Assembly (NCBI GenBank): GCA_903813345.2
Contig: CAIIXF020000008.1
Span: 7,574,366 to 7,638,365 of the forward strand
DNA length: 64,000 bases
Origin: Owenia fusiformis
Lineage: Eukaryota > Annelida > Polychaeta > Sabellida > Oweniidae
Reading direction: 5' to 3'
Below the pieces are notes generated by a model that saw only the letters and a list, made by a program, of their open reading frames with translations, ran no database searches and had not been told where the DNA came from. Numbering within the stretch: position 1 is the first letter of the stretch; the number at the start of each line of letters is the position of its first letter. Shown here in pieces: positions 1 through 13,300 of this stretch. The translations under genes and the position numbers were made by a program.

Positions 1-45
1 GTATCAGTAGATCAATAACTATTGTTGAATTATTGATACTGATAC
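1..45. repeat. Imperfect inverted repeat at the window edge
   Basis: The first 45 bases fold back on themselves: GTATCAGTA near the start pairs with TACTGATAC at the end, extended by ATCAATAA/TTATTGAT with a small bulge. It may be the end of an inverted-repeat element continuing left of the window, or a chance hairpin. Confidence 0.4.
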
Positions 46-1559
46 AACTACAAACAAACTGGCTGGAGTCTTTGTTGGCCTTCACATAGATCTTTTTGAT
101 CTAATTTGTGCCATCATTGATGATTCTTCTTTGTAGCTTTGTATTAGTGTTCATTCTTTTAAAATGTGCTTTGATATACCTTAGCCGGTTTTAATAAAGA
201 ATTATCAAAGTAAAGTTCAAAAAAGTGATTTTCTGTTATAGGTCAATAACTCTGTTGATCATTGAGTAATTTGAAGACAAAAATCAACAAACTCTTTTTT
301 TGTGACTACTACTTCTCTCTCGCAGGATCAACCTGTCCAGTAACCTTTTGATAATAGTCTAGCGATTCTTTTCTGCGATAGAATTGTTAATTTCGTGAGT
401 GGCTAGGAGAAATCTAAATGATATAGTGATGAGACAATTTCCAGAACAGACCTATCCTTAGACAGTTATATTTACATATCAATTTCTTATTTTTAACACT
501 TCACAAGTAGAGGATGGCAAATCAATAGAGAAACATACCCTTAGGCATGACAATGAATGTTGCATGACAAGGGATGTTGCAAACCATAACTGAAAACAGT
601 GATGATTCTTATTACTTAAAACTTGCTTCAAGGTTCATGTAATACCTTTTGTATTACAAGGACGTTGATAATTGTTTTTATTAATGTCAATTCCAATTGT
701 CCTAAATGCTAAATGCAAATCAATAGCAATGTTATAATAATATGTAATATACAGGCCCGTCTGAAGGAATTCCTAGCAGTGTGCTAAAAATCTTTTCTTA
801 ATCCAGATGTTGACCCCTATTTTTCTACTTTGAAGAAGTTCCAGGGTGCTCACTAGGATTCCATTTGACCACAGTCTTAAGTTAGTGCCTGGAGGGGGGC
901 TGGGGTGTGCACCTCCCGGAAAATGTAAGCAAAATTCACCCCTCTTGGATTCATTCTCAGCGATATTTTCGCACTAGTTTACAATGAAAGAGATTCTTTA
1001 TAACTGTAAGAGATTTCTGTGTGAGAAGATGTTTAGTCAACTGAAGGGGGGGGGGGGGGGGTGTCACAGAGGCTTGTAGCTGGACTAAGTTTCAGTCCTA
1101 ATAATAAGTGACCTAATAACAAGGAAACAATCACTAACACTCACTTTCCCACCCAGGCATGAATCAGTTACAATTCAAGCCATAATAAAATGGGACATTC
1201 CATCCATACTGTACCTATTGCTATAGAATATGGATTCTTGAGGATACTAATACCCATACAAGTAGTATGAGATAAAGCATCAAAGTTTTTTAATTTATAT
1301 TATCAATCTATTGTCAAAGTAGTCTGTACCTCGTCTGTCAAAAAGCTGGATTTCTTGAAAAATTCAAATGTGCATATTAAATTCCTTAGTGTACTTACTT
1401 ATGTGAATCTCCAATGTAACATGGTGCCTCGTGTTTCAATTTTTATGATTTAAAAACTAAATTTATTCCAGGGCTAGCAGTGTCAGTACAAAAAACTAGT
1501 CTTCTTCAAGGCCCAGTGATGATTTACAAATAATATGTACAATTAGTATAAACATATAC
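46..1559. other. Unassigned non-coding DNA with a 16-G run
   Basis: No open frame with coding character and no recognised repeat was seen. A homopolymer of 16 G sits at 1046-1061. Confidence 0.5.
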
Positions 1560-2135
1560 AAATAGATATACGGACATTTCCATGAAGATACCATTATACA
1601 GAAATTTCAATATGATATTTCCCTCAAAATCCGGCATAAGGCGGCCATTTTGAATTTTTGGAGGCCCAAATCAGTAAAATGCTACAATATTTACAATCTA
1701 CTCTAAATTGCCTTTCCTTTGAGTATAATAAAGCTATACTTTGAAAACATCTCAAAATTAACACAAATTCCTGTTTTACCAATCCCCCATTTACGGCCCC
1801 TGGGGGTCAGGGTGAAAAACCCAGGATATATGTGAAATAGATAGATGTTGTTAATGTACTACAAAAATTTTAAATAATAATATTTATTATTTTGGTTTAA
1901 AATGAAAAACATAAGATTTTTGCGAAAAATTCCCGCCATTTTCAAACTGGCGGCCATCTCAAAAAAAATTTTTTGCGTAAAACTATTCACCAATATACAT
2001 CTTTCCACCAAATATGAAGAAAATCTGTCTACTAGTATTCGAGTTATCTTCCGGACCAACCGACTGACCGACCGACAGACGGACTGACGGAGGGCTTCAC
2101 TATATCCCTACAGAACTTCGTTCGTTGGGATAATA
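1560..2135. repeat. Dispersed non-coding repeat with CCGA-rich tail
   Basis: This stretch has the make-up of a widespread molluscan non-coding repeat: GGCGGCCATTTTGAA and GGCGGCCATCTC blocks, then a degenerate ACCGACTGACCGACC run near 2060-2090 and a CTATATCCCTAC end. A diverged relative with the same CTATATCCCTAC end lies near 15530-15910. The two short frames that cross it on opposite strands are by-products of repeat DNA. Confidence 0.5.
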
Positions 2136-3433
2136 ACATCGACATGTACATATCTAGGTGATATAAATTCTTTTGTTGTTAAAATTAAAAGAAATCCAAA
2201 TGTTTTTGACTAATGAGAGTTATTTCGATCATTTAATGTTTTAATCTTGTATACATCTCTTATAACGTATGTTAGGTTTTAATATTACTAAAACAAATTT
2301 TAACATAATATCAGATCCTTCTGATTCTCACATTTCTAAAAGCCCCAAATATAATCCCCAGATAAAGTAAAATGAGAGATTTGCGAATAAAGTGAAATTT
2401 AGAAGAAAGGTTTATCAATCTAAATAGAAAATATCTTCCCTGGGTAGATAATATATCAAATAGTTCATTCCTATGTAAAGGCTATCAAACATTCATTTCA
2501 TAACCATATCCTCATACAACATGTACAACGGGGCATGCTTGTCTACTTTTCACATACCAAAAGTGTCAGAAAGCATTCTTTTATTTCCTTCTTCCATCAC
2601 CCCCAATGGAAACCACCAGTTCATAGTCTGGTCATTGGTATATACCAATCTTATGGTTCATTAATAAAACTTTTTTTTAACACACTTAATCATAAAGTGT
2701 ACTCTGATATTATCAAAGGTTAGGCTCTCACTTCAAACAAGTCTAAGAAGTAGTCATTTTCAAATTATTACATATATTACATTGCAATTTCCTGGAGATA
2801 AATCATCTTTTTTCTTCACTCTGAAGACACAATCATTTGCTGATAAATCGCCATTGAATGTGGCATTTTGGGATACATTGGGTGTAAATTCCTTTGATAT
2901 ATTCATAAATCTTTTTAGGAACTTAATCATGTATCTCCTTCAAGATTTATAATTTAATCAAAAGAATTCAAACATAAAAACCTAATATATGGTTTTATAC
3001 GGCTCATTGGATTGAATCACATTCAACCAACTTCCAGTGAACTTCCCAAATTCACCCCATTCATGTCATATTAACATTACATAATTATAACAGTAAGAAT
3101 GTCATCATCATCATATCACCTTTTTATACAGTGATTGATATGTGATATTTCTAAAGCAATCTGATTTAGTTACTTTGAACTGTATGTCAAGATCATCAAA
3201 CATGAACTTTTATTGGTTTGTGCAATCATCCATGCAAGAGAACCTATAATTAAGTTAGAGAACATCTTAGAAGTGCCACTAGTTCTAATGGTTGTATTAG
3301 CGACTGAAGTCATACATCAAGGCCAAGTATACTTTATCCCAAGGTTCTTCCATGTCTTGATTCAAGACTACATTTCGCATTTTGGACAGTCGTATATTGG
3401 ATTTTGGCTATTTTCTGATATGAGGATTTAAAC
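2136..3433. other. Unassigned non-coding DNA
   Basis: AT-rich sequence without a supported gene, RNA or repeat. Short open frames at 2535-2723 and 3213-3431 show no domain, no codon bias and no splice context. Confidence 0.5.
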
Positions 3434-3822
3434 AGGTGCATATGTTAGGCAAATGCATTATCTCCAGGAAAAGCACTCATAGAGATGATAAAATAATTTC
3501 GATTTTGAAACAGGGGAGGTGCAAACAACCCACCCACATGTTTTTTCTGAAATTTTTTCATGATTTTCAACCCCTTCCACCCCTGCTTTTTCAATTTTTT
3601 GCATCAATATGTTGCGTTGTAAGACACAGTTAACCCTTTTAAGGGAATAAGTGATTCCTCAGTGGAAAACAATATTCCCCACGTTATTTTCCCATAGGGA
3701 AAACTCATGCGATCCATTGCTTTCAGCTAATTTCAGTCACCTATAATGGATATCTTTAAAACCCCAGGATGAATTACATATTCCTTTAAAGGGATTAATT
3801 GTGTGTCAAAACGCAACAGGAA
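3434..3822. mobile_element. Repeat containing a palindromic MITE (3610-3818)
   Basis: The left part (3434-3610) is a diverged relative of sequence near 11586-11760 inside the 4.4-kb block. The right part is a short inverted-repeat element: TGTTGCGTT at 3610 is matched by the complement of AACGCAACA ending at 3818, and pairing continues imperfectly for about 45 bases through ACCCTTTTAAGGGA. A shorter relative of the same palindrome occurs at about 11757-11846. No transposase is encoded. Confidence 0.55.
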
Positions 3823-4262
3823 CACATAGATACTTGAATGATGTTGATTGGACATCAGGGTACAAATAAATCATAATTTTACTGAGTGCCTTCACGAAAA
3901 GATAAGCAGCACTTTAGGCCACCTTAATAAATGTAGAATAACACACAGAATCAGATCATCCTTTAGTAAGGACCCCACCCCCAGGGCATTATATATTAAA
4001 TTGGTCGCAGGATAATTAGGTCTTTATCCTGAATCTATTCCAAATCAGGGATCAATTTCCATTTATTTCTAATTGGTTTATTATATAGAAATTATGATAT
4101 AATTCAGATGAAATATTAATAGGGCCATTATAGGATATGCAATACCATCATGCAATTCAGAGATACAACACATACCCAAGTTCAAAATATGTAATTACAT
4201 TGTAGCTACATTACTTTGTACATTCCTTCTATCTGGCATTATTTGGGACTCAATATCCCGAA

Positions 4263-4757
4263 CTAAAGCAAAAATGTAATATGATGGTTAAGTTACTATG
4301 TGGTATTCATAATTTAGAAATTAACAACCATGCTTTACCTAGAGAAAATAGGGAGTGTAAGAAATGTAATAACAACTCATTAGAAGATCTTTATCATTTT
4401 ATTATGGGTTGTAATAATTATGTTGATATCAGAAAGGTGATGATGGGAAATTTAATTAAAGAAAAATCCTGCATTTAAGAAACTTTCAAGCGAGGTTTTA
4501 TATAACATCATTTTAAGCATGGAGTTTCCTATGGAAAATTGTGATAATGTCTTGATTATTTCATTTAGGAATATCTCAATTATGTACCAAAGAGGATTTT
4601 TGGCTGATTTACCAATGTATCCATTGTTATTTTGGGTCTAAATTTGCTCATGTATACATGTATAATTCATGATATTGTAGTTGTTTAATTAGCATAAGGT
4701 ATAGAGTAATTGTCAAACTATTCTTCAGTATTGGAGGCCAAATAAATAAATAAATAT
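4263..4757 (+). pseudogene. 5'-truncated L1-like non-LTR retrotransposon fragment
   Basis: The frame at 4281-4478 encodes a cysteine/histidine cluster with spacing C-x2-C-x13-H-x4-C (CKKCNNNSLEDLYHFIMGC), typical of the extreme C-terminus of L1-type ORF2 proteins. The frame breaks at about 4462-4470 in an A-run, and the neighbouring frame then continues with compatible sequence to a stop near 4640. It is followed by a short 3' region and an AATAAATAAATAAATA tail at about 4740-4757, as expected for a target-primed insertion. Endonuclease and reverse-transcriptase domains are absent, so this is a dead 5'-truncated copy. The clade is inferred from the C-terminal motif only. Confidence 0.6.
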
Positions 4758-4879
4758 TGAAAACATTATACATGATATTACAATGTACATTGCTCACCAA
4801 TCTGTGAATGACTAATATCTTACAAAGTTTCATCAAATATTGTTCTTCTTAACTACTATAATACATCATTTTTCATATA

Positions 4880-5850
4880 CAGTAAAACCTGTATATCTGA
4901 ACACTTGGCTTATTTGAACACCTCCCAATCTGAAACTTTTTTCAGTCCCATTTTTTCCTCCAATTGACTCCCATGTTAAAAGACCTTGAAATGTGAACAC
5001 CTCCCAATTTGAACAGTGAACAGTCATATTTGAAAAATTAACCTGTCTAATCTGAACACATTTTATAAAATATCACATGTTTCATTCAAAATTGCTGTAA
5101 TATTTGAAAGTTAAGGGATGTATACACTGGCAGACAAAAGCTTGAAACTGGGGGCGAAATGGTCACAATGCTTGAAATGGTTGAAATGAAAGAAAGAAAA
5201 TGTGAAAACAGTTAGGATGAATTGATTGAAATGCTTGAAACTGCGAAACAGGCGCAAGTAGCGAAACAATAATTTCATTTTTCAAGACGTGACAATTGAA
5301 ATGCTGGAAACAGTTGAAATGAAAAACATACATGTTCGTTTTTCTTTTCAATTGTTGAGCCCATTTCCTCATGAATTGGTCGTTAGATTGAAATGCTTGA
5401 AACGGCAAAACAGGCACAGACAGCGAAACTTTAAGTTCATTTCAAAGGCGCATTGATTGAAACGATTGAAATGATGCAAACATTAAAATGTAGGGAATGA
5501 GACAAGCATTGAAACGATTGAACTGATTGAAATGATTGAAACAACTGAAACGATTGAAACGCTTTTTACAGTGTATACAGGGCTTTACACTGATTTGTCA
5601 TGATATCAAATCTTTTGGAAAACCTTGAGTGGTCTCAATCATGATGGGGCTTTCCAGCATGAGAAAATTCATTTGAATTGAACCTTCAAAGAACTGGTAT
5701 GCCATAAAGCTATTTGGTCAAAGGGACTATACATAATTATTCATTGAAAATATGTTCACATTCCTTAGCATCTCGCAAATGCAAAAACCTTGAAGTACTA
5801 ATCTGAACACTTTTAGTAGTTAAACAAACATAGGTATAAAGCATTAAGTA
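4880..5850. mobile_element. Left portion of a pogo/Tc1-type inverted-repeat element
   Basis: The sequence begins CAGTAAAACCTGTATATCTG directly after TA at 4878-4879, and is followed by GAACACCTCCCAATCTGAA-type repeats. It aligns to the complement of the complete element at 27080-27570. No matching right terminus follows; recognisable sequence fades near 5850. Ends of the form GGTTTTACTGTA recur at about 10664, 12386 and 12603. It is interrupted by the element at 5125-5574. Confidence 0.55.
5125..5574. mobile_element. Inverted-repeat element filled with a TTGAAATG-type minisatellite
   Basis: Ends are CACTGGCAGACAAAAGC on the left and GCTTTTTACAGTG on the right, flanked on both sides by TATA, consistent with a TA or TATA target duplication. 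The interior is a degenerate array of about 9-10 bp units (CTTGAAATG, ATTGAAACG). It is nested inside the pogo-type element starting at 4880. The 84-codon frame on the - strand is only the translation of the repeat (recurrent FQAFQS). Confidence 0.65.
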
Positions 5851-6112
5851 CAAATGTAATGACAAATACAAAAAAAATAGAAAGTAATACTGTAAACCAA
5901 TCCAAAAGTCAAAAGGTTCTTATGACCTCATTCATCCAGATAATCATGCATTGGATATTTGGTTTGGGCAGAATAAGATATAACAGAGACAAAATTGCAA
6001 ACATGTACCATTGACCTACCAATCCATATTCTTAACCATCTCACATATATCATTTCCTAAAAATCCAAGCATCTTATCAAATTGTGAAGTTATTCAAGAT
6101 TCAATGTGCAAG

Positions 6113-8111
6113 AATGGCAGGTGAGGTCTTCTTTTTAATGAAACAAAAAAATAAAAAAAATAAAAGAATAAATGGTGATATCCATATTTTTATAGAAAAA
6201 TGAACACATGAATAATAGTTTTTCTGCATGTTATAAAGAATGAAAATGGATATCATAATATGATAAAAAAATATTAATTTTTCTATTTCATAAAAAGCAT
6301 ACCATTCAATCAAAAAATCGTCCTCATTCCATTTCCTGCCCACATTGGTCTTTATTTCCAAATGATAGATGACAAATAGTTTTAAATATTAAAAAATGTT
6401 CAATTCAATATCAGTTCAACTCTCTTTTATAAACTGCAATATAAACATTAATACACAGTATAAGATTTCACCTGGCATTCATCTAATGTCTAATCAATGG
6501 AATATGAGCTAATTAATGAAAGGATTTAAAATATGGAAAACTAAAATTATATGAACAAATATGATACTTATGTGCTATAAAAAACGTGTCAAGCCCGGGG
6601 TGTCAAGTCTCATAATTAGGAAAGTGAAGCTCTCTTTCAAAGAAGTAAAATAAAACTATTGAAAAAGGTATAACAAGGAATTAACATGCAAACTTTCATC
6701 ACCTGCCATTTGTTACAGATGCCAAATGCTGACCGCTATCTATTAAATCGTAGATGGTCATTCAACACACACCTTACATTAATTACAAATTTATCTGAGA
6801 TACAGATTAGCTCCTGTTCAATATGAATGATCTATAATGATTTTGTATTTTTCCATTTTGCTTATGACTGTATATTTGTATATAAAACACATGTAAATAA
6901 CTGTATAGTGACCCATGTGTCGGAGAGACTGACATATATAAGAGTCAATAAAAGAATATATATATATAAATAGCTAAAACAAAGTGCCAGAAACAAGGAA
7001 AAAGAAAGAATGATCAAAAAGAAATCACACAATGTCACACTACTATACCTTACCCCTAGAAATGCATTAGATACTCTGTTTGTCTAATTGTATTGCTTAG
7101 TATATTTTTGAAAGTACCTTATCAACATCTAACAGTCATCCGATAAACCGTTAATAAGGGACAGACAAATAAAAAAAATAAGCTAATCATTACTAATAAT
7201 CCAAATGGGTTGCTCATGAACACCAAATGCAAGGTATAGTAGAGTGAATGTGCAATAAATATATAAACACAAGCAAAATAAATGTGAATTTCCTGTTTAT
7301 TCTTTATTTTTAACTATGTTCATTGGACCGTAAAGAAATAATTTCTCACAAGTTGCATCATTGATGTCTGTTAATCAAACAATGAAAGCGATATACAGTA
7401 TATCAAATCAAATATCAAATATATAGAGGTTATTTACGGGGAGGGATTCAATATGGGTTTTATTTCTGATGTAAATAAAGATTATTTCTACTTCCATCTT
7501 GTCTATTGCTTGATTGGGCATGATTTATATTTCCCTTGTTGTGTGAGTTAGGTCACTGTGGTAGTTGTCTACCCAGGGACATCATTAAATATCACTAGAA
7601 AAGACATTTTCATTGTTTTTATTTGTCTTAAGTAATAATATCAGTTTTAATTCATTCATTCAGCTCTACTCATAAATGGCGGTACCTTTTCCATTTTTGA
7701 ACAAACTAAATGTGAAATACAAAAGTTTGACAGAAGTTAAAACAATGGCGTAGCGTCATATACGCATAAAACGCTATGGCGTACTCTCAAAATTTAGAAA
7801 ACAGTTGATTTTTATATTGATTTGCCCCACACTTGAAAAATGGATAAAAATGGCAAATAATTAATTACATTCTCAATATCGATAATAGTCGGAATTTCGT
7901 ATTTCAAACGCCCCAGAACGCTTCAAATGCAATCTCATTTTCAAATTTTCTTGGGGGAGAACATCCTACACCCACCCCCAACACCCCCCCCTCAAAGCAC
8001 GTCCATTTCGCTCCCTCTCGCTCACTCGTGGCGTACACTCACAAAATACCCACGCTACGCCAATGTAAAATATATCTATTTTCTAATAAATTTTTTCTAG
8101 TAAACTATAAT
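6113..8111. repeat. 2.0-kb tandem duplication, unit 1
   Basis: This 1999-bp unit is immediately followed by a second copy with only a handful of differences (substitutions and homopolymer length changes). It holds no gene. Inside are an AGGTTATTTACGGGGAGGGA terminus related to the element at 31557-31745 (near 7427), a GTATAGTGACCC...AATAAAAG motif near 6900-6958 that recurs at 25553, and an inverted-repeat element at 7747-8061. Confidence 0.9.
7747..8061. mobile_element. Short inverted-repeat element, GGCGTAGCGT ends (unit 1)
   Basis: GGCGTAGCGT at 7747 is matched by ACGCTACGCC at 8052-8061. Internal GGCGTACTCTCAAAA and GGCGTACACTCACAAAA form a second, related subterminal pair. About 315 bp, non-coding; the superfamily was not determined. 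Confidence 0.5.
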
Positions 8112-10110
8112 AATGGCAGGTGAGGTCTTCTTTTTAATGAAACAAAAAAATAAAAAAAATAAAAAAATAAATGGTGATATCCATTTTTTTATAGAAAAAT
8201 GAACACATGAATAATAGTTTTTCTGCATGTTATAAAGAATGAAAATGGATATCATAATATGATAAAAAAATATTAATTTTTCTATTTCATAAAAAGCATA
8301 CCATTCAATCAAAAAATCGTCCTCATTCCATTTCCTGCCCACATTGGTCTTTATTTCCAAATGATAGATGACAAATAGTTTTAAATATTAAAAAATGTTC
8401 AATTCAATATCAGTTCAACTCTCTTTTATAAACTGCAATATAAACATTAATACACAGTATAAGATTTCACCTGGCATTCATCTAATGTCTAATCAATGGA
8501 ATATGAGCTAATTAATGAAAGGATTTAAAATATGGAAAACTAAAATTATATGAACAAATATGATACTTATGTGCTATAAAAAACGTGTCAAGCCCGGGGT
8601 GTCAAGTCTCATAATTAGGAAAGTGAAGCTCTCTTTCAAAGAAGTAAAATAAAACTATTGAAAAAGGTATAACAAGGAATTAACATGCAAACTTTCATCA
8701 CCTGCCATTTGTTACAGATGCCAAATGCTGACCGCTATCTATTAAATCGTAGATGGTCATTCAACACACACCTTACATTAATTACAAATTTATCTGAGAT
8801 ACAGATTAGCTCCTGTTCAATATGAATGATCTATAATGATTTTGTATTTTTCCATTTTGCTTATGACTGTATATTTGTATATAAAACACATGTAAATAAC
8901 TGTATAGTGACCCATGTGTCGGAGAGACTGACATATATAAGAGTCAATAAAAGAATATATATATATAAATAGCTAAAACAAAGTGCCAGAAACAAGGAAA
9001 AAGAAAGAATGATCAAAAAGAAATCACACAATGTCACACTACTATACCTAACCCCTAGAAATGCATTAGATACTCTGTTTGTCTAATTGTATTGCTTAGT
9101 ATATTTTTGAAAGTACCTTATCAACATCTAACAGTCATCCGATAAACCGTTAATAAGGGACAGACAAATAAAAAAATAAGCTAATCATTACTAATAAGCC
9201 AAATGGGTTGCTCATGAACACCAAATGCAAGGTATAGTAGAGTGAATGTGCAATAAATATATAAACACAAGCAAAATAAATGTGAATTTCCTGTTTATTC
9301 TTTATTTTTAACTATGTTCATTGGACCGTAAAGAAATAATTTCTCACAAGTTGCATCATTGATGTCTGTTAATCAAACAATGAAAGCGATATACAGTATA
9401 TCAAATCAAATATCAAATATATAGAGGTTATTTACGGGGAGGGATTCAATATGGGTTTTATTTCTGATGTAAATAAAGATTATTTCTACTTCCATCTTGT
9501 CTATTGCTTGATTGGGCATGATTTATATTTCCCTTGTTGTGTGAGTTAGGTCACTGTGGTAGTTGTCTACCCAGGGACATCATTAAATATCACTAGAAAA
9601 GACATTTTCATTGTTTTTATTTGTCTTAAGTAATAATATCAGTTTTAATTCATTCATTCAGCTCTACTCATAAATGGCGGTACCTTTTCCATTTTTGAAC
9701 AAACTAAATGTGAAATACAAAAGTTTGACAGAAGTTAAAACAATGGCGTAGCGTCATATACGCATAAAACGCTATGGCGTACTCTCAAAATTTAGAAAAC
9801 AGTTGATTTTTATATTGATTTGCCCCACACTTGAAAAATGGATAAAAATGGCAAATAATTAATTACATTCTCAATATCGATAATAGTCGGAATTTCGTAT
9901 TTCAAACGCCCCAGAACGCTTCAAATGCAATCTCATTTTCAAATTTTCTTGGGGGAGAACATCCTACACCCACCCCCAACACCCCCCCCCTCAAAGCACG
10001 TCCATTTCGCTCCCTCTCGCTCACTCGTGGCGTACACTCACAAAATACCCACGCTACGCCACTGTAAAATATATCTATTTTCTAATAAATTTTTTCTAGT
10101 AAACTATAAT
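8112..10110. repeat. 2.0-kb tandem duplication, unit 2
   Basis: Direct repeat of 6113-8111, head to tail, both units ending AAACTATAAT before AATGG. The near identity points to a very recent duplication or to an assembly artefact, for example collapsed or uncollapsed haplotypes. Confidence 0.9.
9745..10060. mobile_element. Short inverted-repeat element, GGCGTAGCGT ends (unit 2)
   Basis: Second copy of the element at 7747-8061, carried by the tandem duplication. A 68-codon frame starting at 9925 lies within it and is not considered a gene. Confidence 0.5.
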
Positions 10111-10319
10111 AATGGACTAGACACAGTGTAATATTGTTTCTATAAACATATGTATACAAAGACTATATTAAAAAAAGGTAATCCCAAAGTTAACGTGGGT
10201 TGATAAAATCTTTTTTTATTTAATTAAATATAAATGAATAAACACAACGAGCACACGCGTCTCGAACTTGAAGTTGAAGCCTCTGCAATTAAACTGCAGT
10301 GGCAATATTTTTTATAGAA

Positions 10320-13300
10320 ACAAGTGCGTGATACAGGGGTTGCCATTTTAGTAAAGGGTGTAAATACGTTTCTGTGCTTGATACAGGGTATATTTAATGG
10401 AAAAGGTTAAATTATGATGTTGAATTATTGGTGTCTATCATATATTTAAGAACTGCCATCTATATATGAATATAAAGTTTAAATAACTAACGTGAACAAA
10501 AGATTAATGAGATTCTGATTGTTTTGTTCTGAGAATGCTGCTGCCATCTTTGAATAAACTCTAAATTATCAATGATATAATTATAATCTATTGTGATAAC
10601 GAACACCTCCCAATCTGAATGTTTTTAACTGCACGGTGGCATTTGGATTAGACAGGTTTTACTGTATGAGTAATAGTAATACTGAAATTAAAAAAAATCT
10701 GAAGGCCTAGTCAATCTATTTTGGGAAATATTCTCAGCTATTTGAAATGAAGATCAACTTTGTAAGAAGTCTCTATAATTATTTTTTTAATTTATACAAT
10801 AACATTATACTCAACTTTAGTTCAAATTCCAATGCTCTGGCCTTGACTAATCAAAACAGTTCATTGCAATTGTTTCATCAATTATTATATTATTATATTA
10901 ATATATCATAATTATTTCACATGCAAATACTGTACTGCCACTAATATTTGATGCTGTTATCTTTCACAATTTTGAAATTTTGCGGATATCAATTTTCGCT
11001 AATTATAAATCTTTTATAATTTTATATCTATTTCTTTCACCATCATATCATTTCTCAAAAAAATTTCCAGCTTATTTGATTAAATGTTTTTAAAACCAAG
11101 AAATATGAATGAAACAGTACCTTCTTACCTTTAATTATTGCTATACCATGTACTTAAAGCCTTTACATGACACCTATCAGCTATCACCTGCTTCAAAAGC
11201 ATAGGTGATACTAAACTATTGAAATCAAGTGCTCACTTTAAATTTTTTTTATATTTTCTGTTTGGGAAAATCTGTTAGTTATCAGCTGCATTTTTGTCAG
11301 TCAAGATTTCTCTTCATCAAACCAAATCAAATCAAAGGAATGTTTAGTCAAATATCCAGTTGTTCAGGAATCGAACTCAATTCAAAGAATGATTAGTTCC
11401 ATAGTGTAAACATATACAACTTTGAACAATATTGGTATCAGCCATTATGTTACATTAAAAAAAACAGAATGTAAAACTGTAAAAGACTTTCATGTAAGCA
11501 GAAAATTTCTTGAAAGAATACTAAAGGTTTCGCAACAGAATTTAGACGGTCATATGTTGAATTGCAGAAATTTTCTGAAAATGTAAGGTGTGTATGTTAG
11601 GCCAATGCATTATCTAAAGGAAAAGTACTCATACAGATGATAAAAAAAATTGGAGATTGAGACAGGGAAGGTGCAAAGACCCCATCAACATTTTTTTTCA
11701 AAAATGTTTTCCTGATTTTCAGTTCCTTCCATTTTTTTTATAATGTTTTCACATTAATATGTTGCATTTGTAGACAAAGTTAACATACTAAAGAGAAAAT
11801 ATTTTCCTTTTAAGAGTTTATTTGTGTCTCCAAATGCAACATACTGATGCATAAAACATTTATAAAAATTGAGTAGAAGGGGAAATTATAAATTCAACGA
11901 ACATATAGGCCCACTGAGCATTTATTTTGCACAGGGCCTTTATTAGAAAGAACTCAAAATAAATGCCATTGGCTTTTATTAAGACTAAGAGGGAAATTGA
12001 AAACATTTTTCCAAGGGGACAGGCATTTATTAAGAGGGAAAATAGCTTTCCCAAGCCAGTGGGTGTTTATTTCGAGGCGTATTATCAATCGAAGAGTTGA
12101 CACATGGCCTTCATATACTCATGCAATAGTATCTATCATCTCTGATTGCACACTTCTGTTTTACCTTTCAAGCATTCGATTTGGATTTTGGAATGTCATA
12201 AAGCTATGCGGTCAAAAGTAATCTTAATACTTTTTAGTGAAAATGCATTTATATTTTTAAAATGCAGAATCTTGCGAATGCAAAATCCTCGAAATCCGAT
12301 CACCTCCACATCTGAATGTGTTTTTTCAACTGGTCATGGTGTTTTAACTGGTCATGGTGGCATTTGGATTAGACAGATATTACTGTATAAGTATTAGACA
12401 GATATTACTGTATAAGTATAATAGTATTACTGGAATTCCAAAAAATCATAACGCCTACAATGCTAGTAATATTAAGTGAAAATGCATTAATATTTTTTCA
12501 AAATCAAGAATCTTTCGGATGCAAAAACCTCGAAATCAGACGTTTAAATCTGAATGTTTTTAATTTGTAGCGGTGGCATTTGGATAAGACAGGTTTTACT
12601 GTATAAGTATAATAGACATTAATAGTATTACTGGAATTCCAAAAAATCATAAGGCCTATAGCAACAATCATGTGAACTTCAGGTCAAAATTCCAATGCTC
12701 CCTTGGCCAATCAAATCAGTTCATTGCATTTGTTTCATCAATGCTCTCAATATCATAATTATTCCACATGCAAATACTGTACTACCGGTTAATTTGCGAG
12801 TTTAAATTTCATGAATTTTGAGAAATACCAATTTTGCGGCCATTAAGTTTTGCGGATATCAAAGGTTTAACTTCCATTATTCTCTGAATCCTCAAAATTA
12901 ATTTATCTTATCTACAGTAATTACACCTACCCAATATCATATACTTTGGATAAGATTTAGGCTACAATCTCTAGATCTTAGTCAATGGCATGTTGCACCT
13001 CAGCCTTTAATTGGCGATATTCGCGACTATTAATTTTCGTGATTTTTACACAATCGTGAAAAGCACGAAACTAAATTGCACGCGAAAAATATCGGGAGTA
13101 CAGTACATTGAAACCATACACTCTTATATTCCATAAGAATTTGCAATCAAGCCTAACAAATCTATTGGCAAAATATTAGAAGGCCAGCAAATGTACACAT
13201 GCTAAAGTGATGAAACTTTAATGAATTTTAATTTTGCCTATACTGAGATGTGTTAAACTCTATTTGGGTTAGATTTATTCGGCTACACCCTCTACTTACA

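Noticed and set aside
5125-5574. CRISPR-like array
   Set aside because: Units of 9-10 bp are degenerate and contiguous without unique spacers, and the genome is animal.
6101-6361. Paired 86- and 87-codon - strand frames (also 8097-8360)
   Set aside because: They recur only because of the 2-kb tandem duplication; composition is F/I/K-rich as expected from AT-rich DNA.
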